This document shows, one piece after another, positions 15,405 through 15,486 of a DNA stretch of 15,486 nt. Made by a program: the position numbers and the translations under genes. Source of the DNA: Euryarchaeota archaeon UBA250 (GTDB lineage: Archaea; Thermoplasmatota; Poseidoniia; Poseidoniales; Thalassarchaeaceae); NCBI GenBank assembly GCA_002504845.1, contig DATW01000093.1, forward strand, positions 9,243 to 24,728. Direction: 5' to 3'. The notes beneath the pieces are model-generated. The model did no database searches. It was not told where the DNA came from and saw only the letters and a list, made by a program, of their open reading frames with translations. Numbering within the stretch: position 1 is the stretch's first letter; the number at the start of each line of letters is the position of its first letter.

Positions 15405-15486
15405 CCGCGCTTAGCTCAGTTGGCTAGAGCACCTGACTGTAGACTGGAAACACATGGTTGTGGGCAGCCATCAGGGGGTCCCCGGT
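15405..15486 (+). tRNA. tRNA-Tyr (GUA), intron-containing, 3' end cut by window edge
   Basis: The 5' acceptor strand CCGCGCT (15405-15411) is followed by TA, the D-arm GCTC...GAGC (15414-15417 and 15427-15430), and the anticodon stem CCTGA (15432-15436). The loop CTGTAG has anticodon GTA at 15439-15441. After a 27-base intron the loop resumes with A (15470) and the 3' stem TCAGG (15471-15475) pairs perfectly. The variable loop and the first T-arm bases follow, then the window ends. C at position 1 agrees with the archaeal and eukaryotic C1-G72 identity of tRNA-Tyr. A tRNA for tyrosine is the only reading that restores a 7-base anticodon loop. Confidence 0.93.
15443..15469 (+). other. 27-base tRNA intron with bulge-helix-bulge splice site
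   Basis: The intron sits at the canonical 37/38 position. A central 4-bp helix pairs CTGT (15437-15440) with GCAG (15464-15467), including one G-U pair. The 3-base bulges are AGA (15441-15443) and CCA (15468-15470), each cut between its second and third base. CACA (15451-15454) and TGTG (15459-15462) can close the intron end. This is the standard 3-4-3 substrate of archaeal tRNA endonuclease. Confidence 0.88.

Overview
The window looks like a piece of archaeal chromosome. The signs are a tRNA-Tyr (GUA) with a canonical bulge-helix-bulge intron at position 37/38, an FtsZ whose nucleotide-binding loop has the archaeal-style GCGG(S)GNNT form, a cis-prenyltransferase with the NRR variant of the first motif, and a surface protein with a PGF-CTERM-like tail. 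Secreted peptidases, amino-acid transport and moderate GC would fit a marine Thermoplasmatota (Marine Group II/III, Poseidoniia-like) genome. That placement is inference; the archaeal call is much firmer than the lineage.

Layout. (1) Positions 1-4520 are a tight minus-strand run of six genes, in transcription order: HAD phosphatase, cis-prenyltransferase, Nudix hydrolase, RidA, MFS transporter, phosphohexomutase (cut by the window edge). Spacings run from an 11-bp overlap to 39 bp. (2) Positions 4539-5759, on the plus strand, hold one unrecognised membrane-anchored protein that may be a decayed aminoglycoside-phosphotransferase/maltokinase-like fold. It converges on and overlaps the next gene by 8 bp. 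(3) Positions 5752-7455 are a minus-strand pair, MscS-type channel then phosphoglycerate mutase. (4) A 101-bp divergent intergenic region carries a perfect 8-bp inverted repeat around a TATA-like box. (5) Positions 7557-13267 are a plus-strand operon of four genes: secreted M14 carboxypeptidase, NSS/SNF sodium symporter, GtrA-like protein, histidyl-tRNA synthetase. The first three are joined by ATGA overlaps and hisS starts one base after the stop before it. (6) Positions 13274-15238 on the minus strand hold ftsZ followed by a PGF-CTERM-like secreted protein. (7) An intron-containing tRNA-Tyr begins at 15405 and runs off the end.

How the genes may work together. The minus-strand run mixes polyprenol and sugar-phosphate supply for glycan or lipid-carrier synthesis (cis-prenyltransferase, phosphohexomutase, and a HAD protein of the type usually fused to UbiA prenyltransferases) with metabolite clean-up (Nudix, RidA). 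The plus-strand operon pairs an extracytoplasmic exopeptidase with a Na+-coupled amino-acid transporter, which suggests peptide scavenging; GtrA and hisS are coupled downstream. I see no insertion sequence, CRISPR array, phage gene or defence system. No stretch over 300 bases lacks a gene; the largest gap (15239-15404) is 166 bp and holds only presumed promoters.
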